A DNA stretch of 64,000 nt from Actinospineispora spinosispora DSM 44797 (GTDB lineage Bacteria > Actinomycetota > Actinomycetes > Mycobacteriales > Pseudonocardiaceae), in assembly GCF_000429025.1 (NCBI RefSeq), contig NZ_KE386836.1, positions 1-64,000 on the forward strand. Reading direction: 5' to 3'. Shown piece after piece: positions 8,507 to 16,485 of the stretch; within the stretch, counting starts at the first letter, position 1, and each line of letters starts with the position of its first letter. The notes beneath the pieces were generated by a model, which was not told where the DNA came from, made no database searches, and saw only the letters and a list, made by a program, of their open reading frames with translations. Position numbers and translations under genes: made by a program.

Positions 8507-8717
8507 CGGCTCCGCAAGTCTCCGAAGGAGTTCCGGCGAAGGCCGGCGTACTGAATGTCCGCAACCAGGCTCCCAAGCCGGACGGCGGCTCTCACGGTGA
8601 CAACAAGCGCGCGCTCAACCGAGGAACGAGGTTTGTTTTTCTGGGAGTACCCCAGCGAGCGCTTGCGCGAGCCGGGGTGGTCACAGAAAAACTCCGCGCG
8701 GAACAGGCCCAAGAAGA
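8507..8717 (+). repeat. Structured dispersed element, copy 1
   Basis: About 211 bp that recur, clearly related, at 40294-40499 in the same orientation. Hairpins are visible: CTCC-GAA-GGAG at 8520-8530, CCGGC-GAAG-GCCGG at 8533-8546, and a long stem pairing GTTTTTCTG (8635-8643) with CAGAAAAAC (8684-8692). The long stem encloses ACCCC/GGGGT (8649-8653, 8674-8678). It ends 29 nt before the start codon of the next gene. It is either a 5'-leader RNA element or a hairpin-rich mobile repeat. Confidence 0.75.
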
Positions 8718-8746
8718 CTGTCGGTGCCCGCGGGTAGGAACGGGGC

Positions 8747-9130
8747 ATGACAACCGATCTGTTCAGCACGCTGGAGATCACCGACCAGGACGTCGCGCGG
8801 CAGCCGGAAGATCTGCCGGGGCTGTTCGTGCGGCTGGCCAACGCGGGGGACGTCGACGGCCTCGTCGGGCTGTACGAGGGCGACGCGGTGCTCACCACCC
8901 CGGAGGGTGTCGAGATTCGGGGCGCCGCCTCGATCGGCCGGTACTTCAGCGAGTTGCTGGCGTCGGCCCCGGTGTTCACTCTCGGTGAGCAGCGTCCTGT
9001 GCTGCGGCTGCGCGATGTCGCGCTCACCTCGACCCGGCTCGGCCCGGACCAGGCGACCGCCGAGGTCGCTCGCCGGCAGCTCGACGGCACCTGGCGGTGG
9101 GTGTCGGACCGGCCGGACACCCGGCGGTGA
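8747..9130 (+). CDS. NTF2-like / SgcJ-type small protein
   Basis: A 127-residue protein fitting the SnoaL/DUF4440 cone-shaped fold: an N-terminal helix, the segment DGLVGLYEGDAVLTTPEG that typifies YybH/SgcJ relatives, and C-terminal strands. Such proteins are ligand-binding or isomerase-like with very diverse roles; no catalytic residues can be assigned. It stands alone, directly downstream of copy 1 of the structured element, which may form its 5' leader. Confidence 0.7.
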   Translation: MTTDLFSTLEITDQDVARQPEDLPGLFVRLANAGDVDGLVGLYEGDAVLTTPEGVEIRGAASIGRYFSELLASAPVFTLGEQRPVLRLRDVALTSTRLGPDQATAEVARRQLDGTWRWVSDRPDTRR

Positions 9131-9348
9131 GACACGCCGGGCCGGCCGAGAGCCGGGTTTGAGGCGCTGTACTCCCTATCGTCTTGTGCTGTGGAGCTGA
9201 CCGACAGTGCATCCCGGCGGCGGGTATCCGGGTTCGCCGCTCGCCTGAACGAGGGTTTTCGCATGGGTGGCGGTGAGTCCCTTGCCACAGGTGTATCGGG
9301 TAAATCAGAGCGCCGAATTCGGCTCGCTGGGCGAACAGGAGCCACAGG
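9131..9348. other. Intergenic region before MT-A70 gene
   Basis: A 218-bp gap that presumably holds the promoter of the methyltransferase. An AGGAG-type ribosome binding site lies just before the ATG at 9349. I see no hairpin or repeat related to other elements in the window. Confidence 0.4.
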
Positions 9349-10047
9349 ATGAATGCTGTTCCGGTCACTGACGTGGCTACGGGTCCGATCGTGTCCGACA
9401 CCTCGGTCCCACTCGGCCCGCGCCCATTGCGGGTCGATGACCAGCCTATTGCGGTCGCGCCGATTCCTCGGCCCGCCGAGGGGTATTCGACCATTTACGC
9501 CGATCCGCCGTGGCGTTTCACCAATCGCACCGGGAAGGTCGCGCCGGAACACCGCAGGCTCGACCGGTACGACACGATGACGCTGGCCGACATCCGCGCA
9601 CTGCCCATTGCCGGTGCCGCCGCCGAGAACGCGCATCTGTACCTGTGGGTGCCGAACGCGCTGCTCCCCGAAGGTCTGCAGGTACTCGAGGCGTGGGGCT
9701 TCCGGTACGTGTCGAACCTGGTGTGGGCCAAGCGTCGCAAGGACGGTGGGCCGGACGGGCGTGGCGTCGGGTTCTACTTCCGCAACGTCACTGAGCTGGT
9801 TCTGTTCGGGGTACGTGGGTCGATGCGCACGTTGGCGCCGGGCCGCAGCCAGGTCAACATGATCGAGACACGTAAGCGCGAGCATTCCCGTAAACCGGAT
9901 GAAATGTACGACCTGATCGAGTCGTGTTCACCTGGTCCATATCTCGAATTGTTTGCACGGTACCCCCGTGACGGCTGGAGCGCCTGGGGAGCCGAGGCGG
10001 CGGAAGACGTCGTGCCCCGCGGAAAACAGTATCCTGCTTACACTTAG
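9349..10047 (+). CDS. MT-A70 family adenine N6-methyltransferase
   Basis: 232 residues of the MT-A70 (Ime4/M.MunI-like) SAM-dependent methyltransferase fold. The catalytic tetrad DPPW is at residues 52-55, and the SAM-interacting strand LFARYPRDGWSAWG is near the C-terminus. KREHSRKPDEMYDLIE is the conserved segment next to the target-binding site. It should methylate N6 of adenine in DNA or RNA. No restriction endonuclease, phage or plasmid gene adjoins it, so it is an orphan enzyme with a possible epigenetic role. The first 45 residues are a non-conserved Pro-rich leader. A small HTH gene follows 76 bp downstream. Confidence 0.88.
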   Translation: MNAVPVTDVATGPIVSDTSVPLGPRPLRVDDQPIAVAPIPRPAEGYSTIYADPPWRFTNRTGKVAPEHRRLDRYDTMTLADIRALPIAGAAAENAHLYLWVPNALLPEGLQVLEAWGFRYVSNLVWAKRRKDGGPDGRGVGFYFRNVTELVLFGVRGSMRTLAPGRSQVNMIETRKREHSRKPDEMYDLIESCSPGPYLELFARYPRDGWSAWGAEAAEDVVPRGKQYPAYT

Positions 10048-10123
10048 ATTCGACTGAGCCAATTCAGGTCACTGTAATTCTCGTGCTGGATCTTCCGCGC
10101 TATCACCCGGCAAGATCTGCTTC

Positions 10124-10336
10124 ATGGCGAAGACCCCTACGCTGCGCCGAGGGCAGCGGCTCCCCGGAAATCAGCGAGACAAGATCGGGACCGAGTTGCT
10201 CCGGCGATATGAGCAAGGCCGCAGTGTGCGTGAAATCTGTTCCGAAACCGGATACAGCATCGGTCGTGTCCGTCGCTTGCTGCAGGAGGCCGGGGTGACG
10301 TTCCGTGCTCGGGGCGGCGCCCGTTCGCTCTCCTGA
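10124..10336 (+). CDS. Small helix-turn-helix protein
   Basis: A 70-residue basic protein whose middle forms a clear HTH: an ELLRRYEQGRSVREICSETG helix pair, then a YSIGRVRRLLQEAG recognition helix, ending in FRARGGARS. It resembles the small actinobacterial HTH proteins that end in RGRGGA. Function is not established; a nucleoid-associated or regulatory role is inferred. It may be co-transcribed with the methyltransferase. Confidence 0.75.
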   Translation: MAKTPTLRRGQRLPGNQRDKIGTELLRRYEQGRSVREICSETGYSIGRVRRLLQEAGVTFRARGGARSLS

Positions 10337-10343
10337 CAGCACG

Positions 10344-10413
10344 CTCGCACAGACCGTCCACACGCCGCGCAGAGCCTCCAGCCTCTGTGCGGCGTGTACT
10401 CGTTCTGTGCGAG
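10344..10413. terminator. Nested hairpin between convergent genes
   Basis: The inner stem pairs 10360-10374 (ACACGCCGCGCAGAG) with 10383-10397, with one G-T wobble and an 8-nt loop. The outer stem pairs CTCGCACAGA at 10344-10353 with TCTGTGCGAG at 10404-10413. It separates the HTH gene from the convergent HD-domain gene and ends 3 bp before the latter's stop, so a bidirectional terminator is likely. Confidence 0.75.
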
Positions 10414-10416
10414 ACG

Positions 10417-11319
10417 TCAGGAACTGAACGGGGCTGCTCGGACCAGTAGGGGCAGGCCCGCTGACCTGGTGAGCCAGTTGGCCCTGCCGGCCGGGACCGC
10501 GGCGCTCTCCGCTGCCCAGTAGGTGCGCAGGCGTTGTTTGAAGTCGGGGCGCGGGTGGCGGGACAGTAGGTCGGCGACCCAGTGCGGACGCATCTCGTCC
10601 AGGCGCGCGCCGGAGACGTCCACGAACGCACCCGCTGAAACGAAGCCGCCGGGGTCGGACAGGTCATCCGCGGCGCCGGGGGTGATGTGCGCGGCGATCG
10701 CCGCACCGATGGCGGCCGCCCGCTCCGGTGGGGTGCCGTGGTCCAACGCGAACCGTTCGGTCTGCTCACCGCCGACCACCGCGAAACAGCGGCCGGGAGT
10801 GGGCGTGGCGATCTTCAGGTCGTGCAGCAGGCACGCGACGTAGCACAGCTCCTCGTCGACCGGAGCGTGGTCGAGGTCGGCGAGGACGAGCCCGAACAGG
10901 TATGTCCGGTACGAGTGCGCGAGCAGGTCGGGAGAGAGCGACTCGCGGGCCTCCTCCTCGGCCGCCTTGGCGAGCGCCGAGTCCGGCCAGTTCAGCGTGT
11001 CGATGTCCAACGCGCCGCTGCCTCGCAGTCCGAGCGCCAGCTTGAGCCGGGTCCGTGAGTAGCCGACGACGGTTCGCAGCAGCGGCGTCAGCAGCTGGCG
11101 ACGTTGTTCCTTGGTCAGGTTGCCGCCGGTGGTCGTCGCCCAGTGCCAGTCGATGCCGTGGGGTGCGCTCATGCGCATGATTGTGGACCACTCGAGCAGC
11201 ACCGCGGTGGGAGAGCTCGGCCGGGGGAGTGCCTCCCCCTCCCACCACGGTTCCTTGGCCGGCGCCTCGAGAGGAGACGACCGACCGTGGAGTAGCGCCC
11301 CCCTGTGATACATGCGCAC
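10417..11319 (-). CDS. HD-domain protein
   Basis: Up to 300 residues. HD phosphohydrolase features appear as a first His in AHSYRTYLFG and the paired His-Asp in CLLHDLKIATP, followed by a conserved acidic stretch; the arrangement resembles cyanamide-hydratase-like HD proteins. The substrate is unknown. The GTG at 11319 has GCAGGGA upstream. Alternative starts are the ATG at 11313 or an internal Met about 50 residues in (MRMSAPHGIDWHW). Monocistronic, convergent with the HTH gene. Confidence 0.78.
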   Translation of the reverse strand: MRMYHRGALLHGRSSPLEAPAKEPWWEGEALPRPSSPTAVLLEWSTIMRMSAPHGIDWHWATTTGGNLTKEQRRQLLTPLLRTVVGYSRTRLKLALGLRGSGALDIDTLNWPDSALAKAAEEEARESLSPDLLAHSYRTYLFGLVLADLDHAPVDEELCYVACLLHDLKIATPTPGRCFAVVGGEQTERFALDHGTPPERAAAIGAAIAAHITPGAADDLSDPGGFVSAGAFVDVSGARLDEMRPHWVADLLSRHPRPDFKQRLRTYWAAESAAVPAGRANWLTRSAGLPLLVRAAPFSS

Positions 11320-11472
11320 CCGCGTTCCCTGCTATAACGGCGCGCTCGAAATCCGCCGGCCGGGTGTTATCACGCGGTGAATGGCATCTCGGCGGCATTG
11401 ATCGCCGGTGAGCTCTTTCCTTCGAGAGTGGCGGGTGTCACCATGTTCGAGGTTCTCATATATGGCTAGCCG

Positions 11473-11484
11473 TCACATATGTGA
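11473..11484. promoter_or_regulatory. 12-bp palindrome upstream of lactate permease
   Basis: TCACATATGTGA is a perfect palindrome, 40 bp before the ATG of the permease and next to another AT-rich run (TCATATATGG). In this GC-rich background it stands out as a probable operator or -10 region for the permease gene. The regulator is unknown. Confidence 0.5.
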
Positions 11485-11524
11485 ATGCGACCGACACAGC
11501 GCTGTGCTCGCCCGGAGGTAGTCG

Positions 11525-13159
11525 ATGTACACCCAGAACCTCAACCCGACCGGTTCACTGGCCCTGTCCGCGTTGTTCGCGGCCCTGCCGCTGGTGGCGC
11601 TGCTCGTGGCGCTCGGGGTGTTCCGATGGCGGGCGCACTGGGCGGGTGCACTCTCGCTGGTGATCGCCGTGGCGATCGCGCTCGGGATCTATCGGATGCC
11701 GCTGGGGCAGACACTCAACGCCGGCGTGTTCGGCGCGGCGCTGAGCGTGCTCGCCGTTCTGTGGATCACCTTCAACGCCATCTGGATCTACAACCTGACC
11801 GTCCGGTCCGGGCATTTCGCCGTGCTGCGCAGGGCGTTCACCGCGATCAGTGACGACCGGCGGATTCAGTCGATCGTCATCGCCTTCTCCTTCGGCGCGC
11901 TGCTGGAGTCGCTGGCCGGTGGCGGCTCGCCGATCGCGATCTGCGCGGTCATGCTGATCGCGATCGGCTTCAGTCCGCTGAAGGCCGCGACCGTCGCGCT
12001 GGTGGCCAACACCGCGCCGGTCGCGTTCGGCGGACTGGGCAACCCGATCACCATCATGGGCCAGGTCACCGAGCTGCCCGCTGCCGAGTTCGGTGCCATG
12101 GCCGGGCGGCAGGTGTCGCTGCTCGCCGTGTTCGTGCCGTTCGTGCTGGTCGGGATCGTGGACGGCAGGCGTGGCATTCGCGAGGTCTGGCCGGCCGCGC
12201 TGACCTGTGGGCTGTCGTTCGGGATCGCCCAGTTCGCGTTCTCGAACTTCGTCAACTACAAGCTGTGCGACATCTTCGCCGCGCTCGTCTCCGCGGTCGC
12301 CGTGGTCGCGCTGAACAAGGTGTGGAAGCCCAGCGCGGTGCAGGTCGGCGCGCCGTCGGTGTCGGTCGGCGGCGGTTCAGCACCGAGCCCGGACCAGGAG
12401 CCCCCGGTGAACGACTCGCGGCGGGACAAGCTGATCGCGTTCGCCCCGTACGCGGTCGTGGTCGTCGCGTTCACCCTCGCCCAGCTGCCCGGAATCAGCA
12501 CCGCGCTGGACGCGCCCACCGTGACGTTCCAGTGGCCGGGGCTGCACATCCTGTCGGAGGCGGGCAAGCCGGTGTCGGTGGCGTTCAAGCTCAACTGGCT
12601 CGCGGCCACCGGGACGCTGCTGTTCCTGTCCGGGGTGATCAGCTCGGTGATCCTGCGCGTGTCACCGATGGCCGCGCTGCGGACCTACGGTGAGACGCTG
12701 CGCCAGTTCGGCTGGGCGATCGTGACGATCCTGTTGGTCTTCGCGCTGTCCTACGTCATGAACCTGTCCGGCGAGATCTCCACGCTCGGGCTGTGGCTGG
12801 CTCAGGCGGGGCTGTTCTTCGCGTTCCTGTCGCCGGTCGTCGGCTGGTTCGGTGTGGCGGTGACCGGCACCGACGCGGGCGCGAACGCGCTGTTCGGCAA
12901 GCTCCAGGTGACCGCGGCGGCCCAGCTGCACGCTGACCCGATCCTGTTCGGCGCCGCGAACACTTCCGGCGGGGTCATGGCGAAGATGATCTCACCGCAG
13001 AACCTGGCGATCGGCACGGCGGCCGTGGGTGAGGTCGGGGCGGAGGGGATCCTGTTCCGTCGGGTCATCGGCTGGAGTGCGCTGTTCCTGTTGGCGATGT
13101 GTCTGCTGGTCTTCCTGCAGTCCACTCCGGTCCTCGGCTGGATGCGGGTCGGAGGCTGA
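11525..13159 (+). CDS. lctP: L-lactate permease (LctP family)
   Basis: A 544-residue polytopic membrane protein of the LctP/LldP/GlcA lactate:proton symporter family, with 12-14 predicted helices. Family landmarks are ALLESLAGGGSPIAICA near residue 120, FGGLGNPI near 170 and the C-terminal GTDAGANALFGKLQ segment. It imports L- or D-lactate or glycolate. The ATG follows GGAGGTAG. It is not adjacent to a lactate dehydrogenase gene and stands alone with its own promoter region of about 200 bp. Confidence 0.93.
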   Translation: MYTQNLNPTGSLALSALFAALPLVALLVALGVFRWRAHWAGALSLVIAVAIALGIYRMPLGQTLNAGVFGAALSVLAVLWITFNAIWIYNLTVRSGHFAVLRRAFTAISDDRRIQSIVIAFSFGALLESLAGGGSPIAICAVMLIAIGFSPLKAATVALVANTAPVAFGGLGNPITIMGQVTELPAAEFGAMAGRQVSLLAVFVPFVLVGIVDGRRGIREVWPAALTCGLSFGIAQFAFSNFVNYKLCDIFAALVSAVAVVALNKVWKPSAVQVGAPSVSVGGGSAPSPDQEPPVNDSRRDKLIAFAPYAVVVVAFTLAQLPGISTALDAPTVTFQWPGLHILSEAGKPVSVAFKLNWLAATGTLLFLSGVISSVILRVSPMAALRTYGETLRQFGWAIVTILLVFALSYVMNLSGEISTLGLWLAQAGLFFAFLSPVVGWFGVAVTGTDAGANALFGKLQVTAAAQLHADPILFGAANTSGGVMAKMISPQNLAIGTAAVGEVGAEGILFRRVIGWSALFLLAMCLLVFLQSTPVLGWMRVGG

Positions 13160-13246
13160 AGTTCCACTTCAGGGTTACATTCAGTAGCCAATCTTGTAAT
13201 CGGCCACCTTAATGATCTATCGTCCCGTGTGACTGATGTGGTGAAC

Positions 13247-13263
13247 GTGACAAATGGTGTCAC
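13247..13263. promoter_or_regulatory. 17-bp inverted repeat upstream of repeat-protein gene
   Basis: GTGACAAATGGTGTCAC pairs GTGACA with TGTCAC across 5 bp, 75 bp before the start codon at 13338. Further GTGAC half-sites lie on both sides (13228 and 13265 areas). It could be an operator for a cell-envelope regulator; no regulator gene is nearby. Confidence 0.45.
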
Positions 13264-13337
13264 AGTGACGTGATGCTGACGGCTGGATGAACAGCAGCGT
13301 TTCACCATTGGGCTAACGGCACGGAGGTGGGCAGACC

Positions 13338-14159
13338 ATGAACAAACGAACCGGTAGCCCTCCGAGCCCGGCGCTACATGCCGTAGCGGCCGCGGCGGTG
13401 GCGGCTGTGCTGCTGCTGTCGATGATCGGTCTGTGGTCCGCGGCCGGGCAGTCCGCGGCACCTCGGGACGCGACGCCGGTGCTCAGGGCGATGGCGAAGC
13501 AGGCTCCGGAGGTGCCCACACCGTCCGGTCTGCCGACTCCCTCGGGCTTGCCGACTCCGTCCGGCCTGCCCTCGCCGTCCGGTCTACCGGTTCCCTCCGG
13601 CCTGCCGAGTCCGTCGGGTCTGCCGGTCCCGTCCGGGGTTCCCTCCGGTCTGCCCTCGGGCCTGCCGTCCGCGCCGAGCCTCCCGTCGGGGTTGCCCTCC
13701 GGTCTGCCTTCCGGGCTTCCGTCGGCGCCGAGCCCTCCGTCCGGTCTGCCCGCGGGTGTGCCCCCGGTTCCGGGTGGACTGCCCGCCGGTCTTCCGGCCG
13801 CGCCGAGTCTTCCGGCCGGTGTGCCCGCGGGTCTGCCGGCCGGCGTCCCGCCGCTTCCGGGCGGTCTGCCCGCCGCACCTCAGCTCCCGGCTGGTCTCCC
13901 GCCCGTTCCGGCTGCCGTTCCGCCGGTCCCGGCGGGGCTTCCCGCCGGCCTCCCGGCCGCACCCGCCGCTCTACCCGCCGCGCCGGCCGGACTGCCGGCT
14001 GCGCCCGCCGGCCTGCCGCCGGTTCCGGCCGACCTCCCGGCGGCGCCCGCCGCGTCGGTGTCCGATGGCTATCCGGCGGCCGCCGCGCCCGACGGGACCA
14101 CCCTCGACTCGTCGAACACGGTCCCGAGCGCCACGTCGAACACGATGCCGAACGACTGA
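13338..14159 (+). CDS. Secreted or membrane-anchored PSGLP-repeat protein
   Basis: A 273-residue low-complexity protein. A hydrophobic segment at about residues 14-36 is a signal peptide or signal anchor. Residues about 60-235 are built from degenerate 6- to 9-residue repeats of Pro-Ser/Ala-Gly-Leu/Val-Pro. Serine-containing units (PTPSGLP) dominate the first half, and alanine-containing units (PAAPAGLP) the second. The tail turns acidic and threonine/serine-rich. It is likely an extended, exported surface or wall-spanning stalk; no catalytic domain is present. A GGAGGTGGG ribosome binding site precedes the ATG. Confidence 0.75.
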   Translation: MNKRTGSPPSPALHAVAAAAVAAVLLLSMIGLWSAAGQSAAPRDATPVLRAMAKQAPEVPTPSGLPTPSGLPTPSGLPSPSGLPVPSGLPSPSGLPVPSGVPSGLPSGLPSAPSLPSGLPSGLPSGLPSAPSPPSGLPAGVPPVPGGLPAGLPAAPSLPAGVPAGLPAGVPPLPGGLPAAPQLPAGLPPVPAAVPPVPAGLPAGLPAAPAALPAAPAGLPAAPAGLPPVPADLPAAPAASVSDGYPAAAAPDGTTLDSSNTVPSATSNTMPND

Positions 14160-14255
14160 GGTCTTTGTCGCGCCGGGCGGGGGCTCCCGGCGGGCACTTC
14201 GGAAGCCCCGGAGTCCCCGCGCCCTGGATAACGGCGGCGCGACATCGGAGGGGGG

Positions 14256-14283
14256 CGGCGGCCAGTGCCCGAGCTGGCCGCCG
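14256..14283. terminator. Intrinsic-type hairpin between convergent genes
   Basis: CGGCGGCCAG (14256-14265) pairs perfectly with CTGGCCGCCG (14274-14283) around an 8-nt loop. It ends 9 bp before the stop of the convergent MFS gene and downstream of the repeat-protein gene. No T-tract, as is usual in actinobacteria. Confidence 0.7.
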
Positions 14284-14292
14284 CGCTAACCC

Positions 14293-15516
14293 TCAGGACC
14301 GACGTTCGAGCCGGAGCACGATCGCCAGCGCGGTGAGTGCGAGCGCGGCGGTGGCGATCGTGAAGGCGATGCCCGCGGTGCGCAGGCCGAACAGCTGGGC
14401 CGCGCACCCGACCAGGATCACCGGCACGGAGATGCCCAGGTAGGCGACGACGAAGAAGCTCGAGACGGTCTCCGCGCGCCGGTCGGCGGGGCTGTGCTCG
14501 GTGATCGCCAGCATGCCCGCGCGGAAGCTGATGCCCTGGCCGATGCCGACCACCACGGTTCCGATGACCAGCGCGACGAGCGATGCGGTGCCCAGCGCGG
14601 CGGCGATCGCGGCCAGGCCGGTCACGAGCACCAGGCAGCCGGCCGGTAGCGCGGCGCGGGTGGACAGCCGGACGTGGGCCGCCTGACCGAGCAGCGAACC
14701 GGCGAACATGCTGAACACAACCGCGCCGGCCAACGCCCGGCTCGGCAGGTGCAGCAACGTGCTCAGGAAGCCGGGCTCGATCGCGGTCAGCAGACCGAAC
14801 ACCGCGAACGCGGCGAACACCGCGACGGCGGCGGGCAGGAACACGGCGCGAGCCTGCTCCGGCACGCCGAGCCGCTGCGCCCTCGGCCATCCCGTCCTGG
14901 TCGCGGTGACGGTCTCCGGTGCGAACCACACCCCGATGGCGGCCGGGACGAGCAGCATGAGGTTCACCAGGAACGGCAGGCGCAGCGGCGCGGGGGCGTA
15001 CTCGGCGAGCAGCCCGGCCAGCAACGGACCGCAGCCGAGACCGAGCATGTTGACCGCCGTGGCGATCATGGTCGCGCGGTGATGGTGGCGAGGCCCGAAC
15101 AGCTCGACCAGCGCGACCGTCGCGGTCCCGGTGCACAGGCCCGCCGACAGGCCGGAGAGGACTCGGCCGACGAACAGTGCGGTGAGTCCGCTGTCGGTCA
15201 GGAAGACCAGCGCGGACAGCGCCGAGACGGCCAGCGCGGCCAGCAGCACCCGGCGTCTGCCGAGCAGGTCCGACGCGCGCCCGAACAGCAGCAGCGCGGC
15301 GAGGACCCCGGCCGCGTACACCGCGTAGATGACCGTGGTCAGCAGGTTGGAGAAGTCGAACTGTCGCTGGTAGAGCGGGTACAGCGGGGTCGGCAGTGTC
15401 GTACCGAGCATCGTCGCGGCGAACGCGTAGGCCACCAGCGCGCCCGCCACCGGCCCGGACGGGCGACGTCGAGTGGCCGGCCTCGGATCGAGTGTCAGAT
15501 CGTCGTGCAGGGTCAT
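14293..15516 (-). CDS. MFS transporter
   Basis: A 407-residue protein with about 12 predicted membrane helices. Motif A in the loop between helices 2 and 3 reads GRASDLLGRRRVLL, as in sugar and drug MFS proteins. A cytoplasmic N-terminus of about 20 residues is rich in Arg and Pro. It is divergent from a LysR regulator with 74 bp between starts, so it is probably induced through that regulator. Cargo unknown. Confidence 0.87.
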   Translation of the reverse strand: MTLHDDLTLDPRPATRRRPSGPVAGALVAYAFAATMLGTTLPTPLYPLYQRQFDFSNLLTTVIYAVYAAGVLAALLLFGRASDLLGRRRVLLAALAVSALSALVFLTDSGLTALFVGRVLSGLSAGLCTGTATVALVELFGPRHHHRATMIATAVNMLGLGCGPLLAGLLAEYAPAPLRLPFLVNLMLLVPAAIGVWFAPETVTATRTGWPRAQRLGVPEQARAVFLPAAVAVFAAFAVFGLLTAIEPGFLSTLLHLPSRALAGAVVFSMFAGSLLGQAAHVRLSTRAALPAGCLVLVTGLAAIAAALGTASLVALVIGTVVVGIGQGISFRAGMLAITEHSPADRRAETVSSFFVVAYLGISVPVILVGCAAQLFGLRTAGIAFTIATAALALTALAIVLRLERRS

Positions 15517-15590
15517 GACTCCAGGGTGACTCGCGGTTCGCCATTGATCTAACAGATTGTTCCGATGTCTGTGATCGGTACAGTCGATGC

Positions 15591-16463
15591 ATGGAGTTGC
15601 GGCAGCTCGAACACTTCGTGGCGGTCGTCGAGGAGAGGCACTTCACTCGTGCCGCGGCGCGCGTGCACATCGTCCAGTCGAGCCTGTCCAGCTCCATCCG
15701 GGCGCTGGAGCGTGAGCTGGGCGGTGCACTGCTGACCAGGGGGAGCCGGAGCGTCGAGCTGACCGAGGCCGGGCGGGCGCTGCTGCCCGCCGCGTACCGG
15801 GCGCTCGCCGCGGCCAGGGAAGGCCGCGAGGCGGTCGACGCGGTGCGCGGCCTGCTGCGCGGCGAGCTGCGGATCGGGATGATCCAGTCGTTCGGCATCG
15901 TCGAGGTCCCCGCGCTGCTCGCCGACTTCCACCGGCGCCATCCCGCCGTGGTGTTGCGGCTGCGCAACAACAACGTCGGCTCGCTGGTCCACGCCACGGC
16001 GGAGGGTGAGCTGGACATCGCGTTCGTCGACCACCCGTTCGACCTCGGCAGGGTGCGGGCGTTCCCGCTGGGCGCCGAGCCGCTCGTGCTCGTGGCGGCC
16101 CCGGACCACCCGCTGGTCGGTGCCCCTCTGGTACGGCTCGACGCACTCGCGGACGAGGACTTCGTCGAGTTCCGCGCCGACTCGGCGTTGCGGGCGCGCA
16201 TCGACGCCGGGTGCGCCGAGGCCGGGCTGTCCCGCCGGAGCTGCTGCGAGGTGGACACGTTCGCCGACCTGGTCGAGCTGGTCCGGCACGGGCTCGGGGT
16301 GTCGCTGCTTCCCCGGTCGACGGCACGTCACGCCGACCGGGTCGCGGCGATACCGATCGAACCGGCGATCGTGCGCGAGCTCGCCGTGGTCGTAGCCGCC
16401 GACCGGTCTCCGGTACCCGCCGCGGCCGCGTTGCTCACCGAACTGGGCTTGACCTCAACTTAA
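15591..16463 (+). CDS. LysR family transcriptional regulator
   Basis: 290 residues. An N-terminal winged HTH (residues 1-60, MELRQLEHFVAVVEERHFTR) is followed by the two-lobed effector domain. It is divergent from the MFS transporter at 14293-15516, which is its probable target. The short intergenic region contains AT-rich half-sites suited to LysR binding. Its 3' end overlaps the -35 and dyad region of the next gene, so the two are probably expressed separately. Confidence 0.9.
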   Translation: MELRQLEHFVAVVEERHFTRAAARVHIVQSSLSSSIRALERELGGALLTRGSRSVELTEAGRALLPAAYRALAAAREGREAVDAVRGLLRGELRIGMIQSFGIVEVPALLADFHRRHPAVVLRLRNNNVGSLVHATAEGELDIAFVDHPFDLGRVRAFPLGAEPLVLVAAPDHPLVGAPLVRLDALADEDFVEFRADSALRARIDAGCAEAGLSRRSCCEVDTFADLVELVRHGLGVSLLPRSTARHADRVAAIPIEPAIVRELAVVVAADRSPVPAAAALLTELGLTST

Positions 16464-16485
16464 GTTGATGGTTCACGCTCGGGTC
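16449..16485 (+). promoter_or_regulatory. MerR/SoxR-like promoter with 14-bp dyad, probably leaderless
   Basis: TTGACC (16449-16454) is followed at once by the perfect palindrome TCAACTTAAGTTGA (16455-16468), and a weak -10 (CACGCT, 16474-16479) follows at 19-bp spacing. A dyad inside a 19-bp spacer is the hallmark of MerR-family activated promoters. Transcription would start at or very near the ATG at 16486, giving a leaderless mRNA. Confidence 0.6.

Noticed and set aside
8555-8737. Small frames inside the structured element, with similar peptides in both copies
   Set aside because: Peptide similarity between copies follows from the DNA repeat itself; frames differ in length and start and have no consistent ribosome binding site.
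7288-9885. Long minus-strand open frame (about 865 codons) across the MFS, repeat and methyltransferase genes
   Set aside because: It runs antisense through three well-supported genes and the structured repeat, with a His/Arg/Gln-rich translation that resembles no protein.
14069-16258. Long minus-strand frame spanning repeat-protein end, MFS and LysR genes
   Set aside because: It crosses gene boundaries on both strands and lacks any domain. It is an out-of-frame shadow of the MFS gene extended by GC bias.
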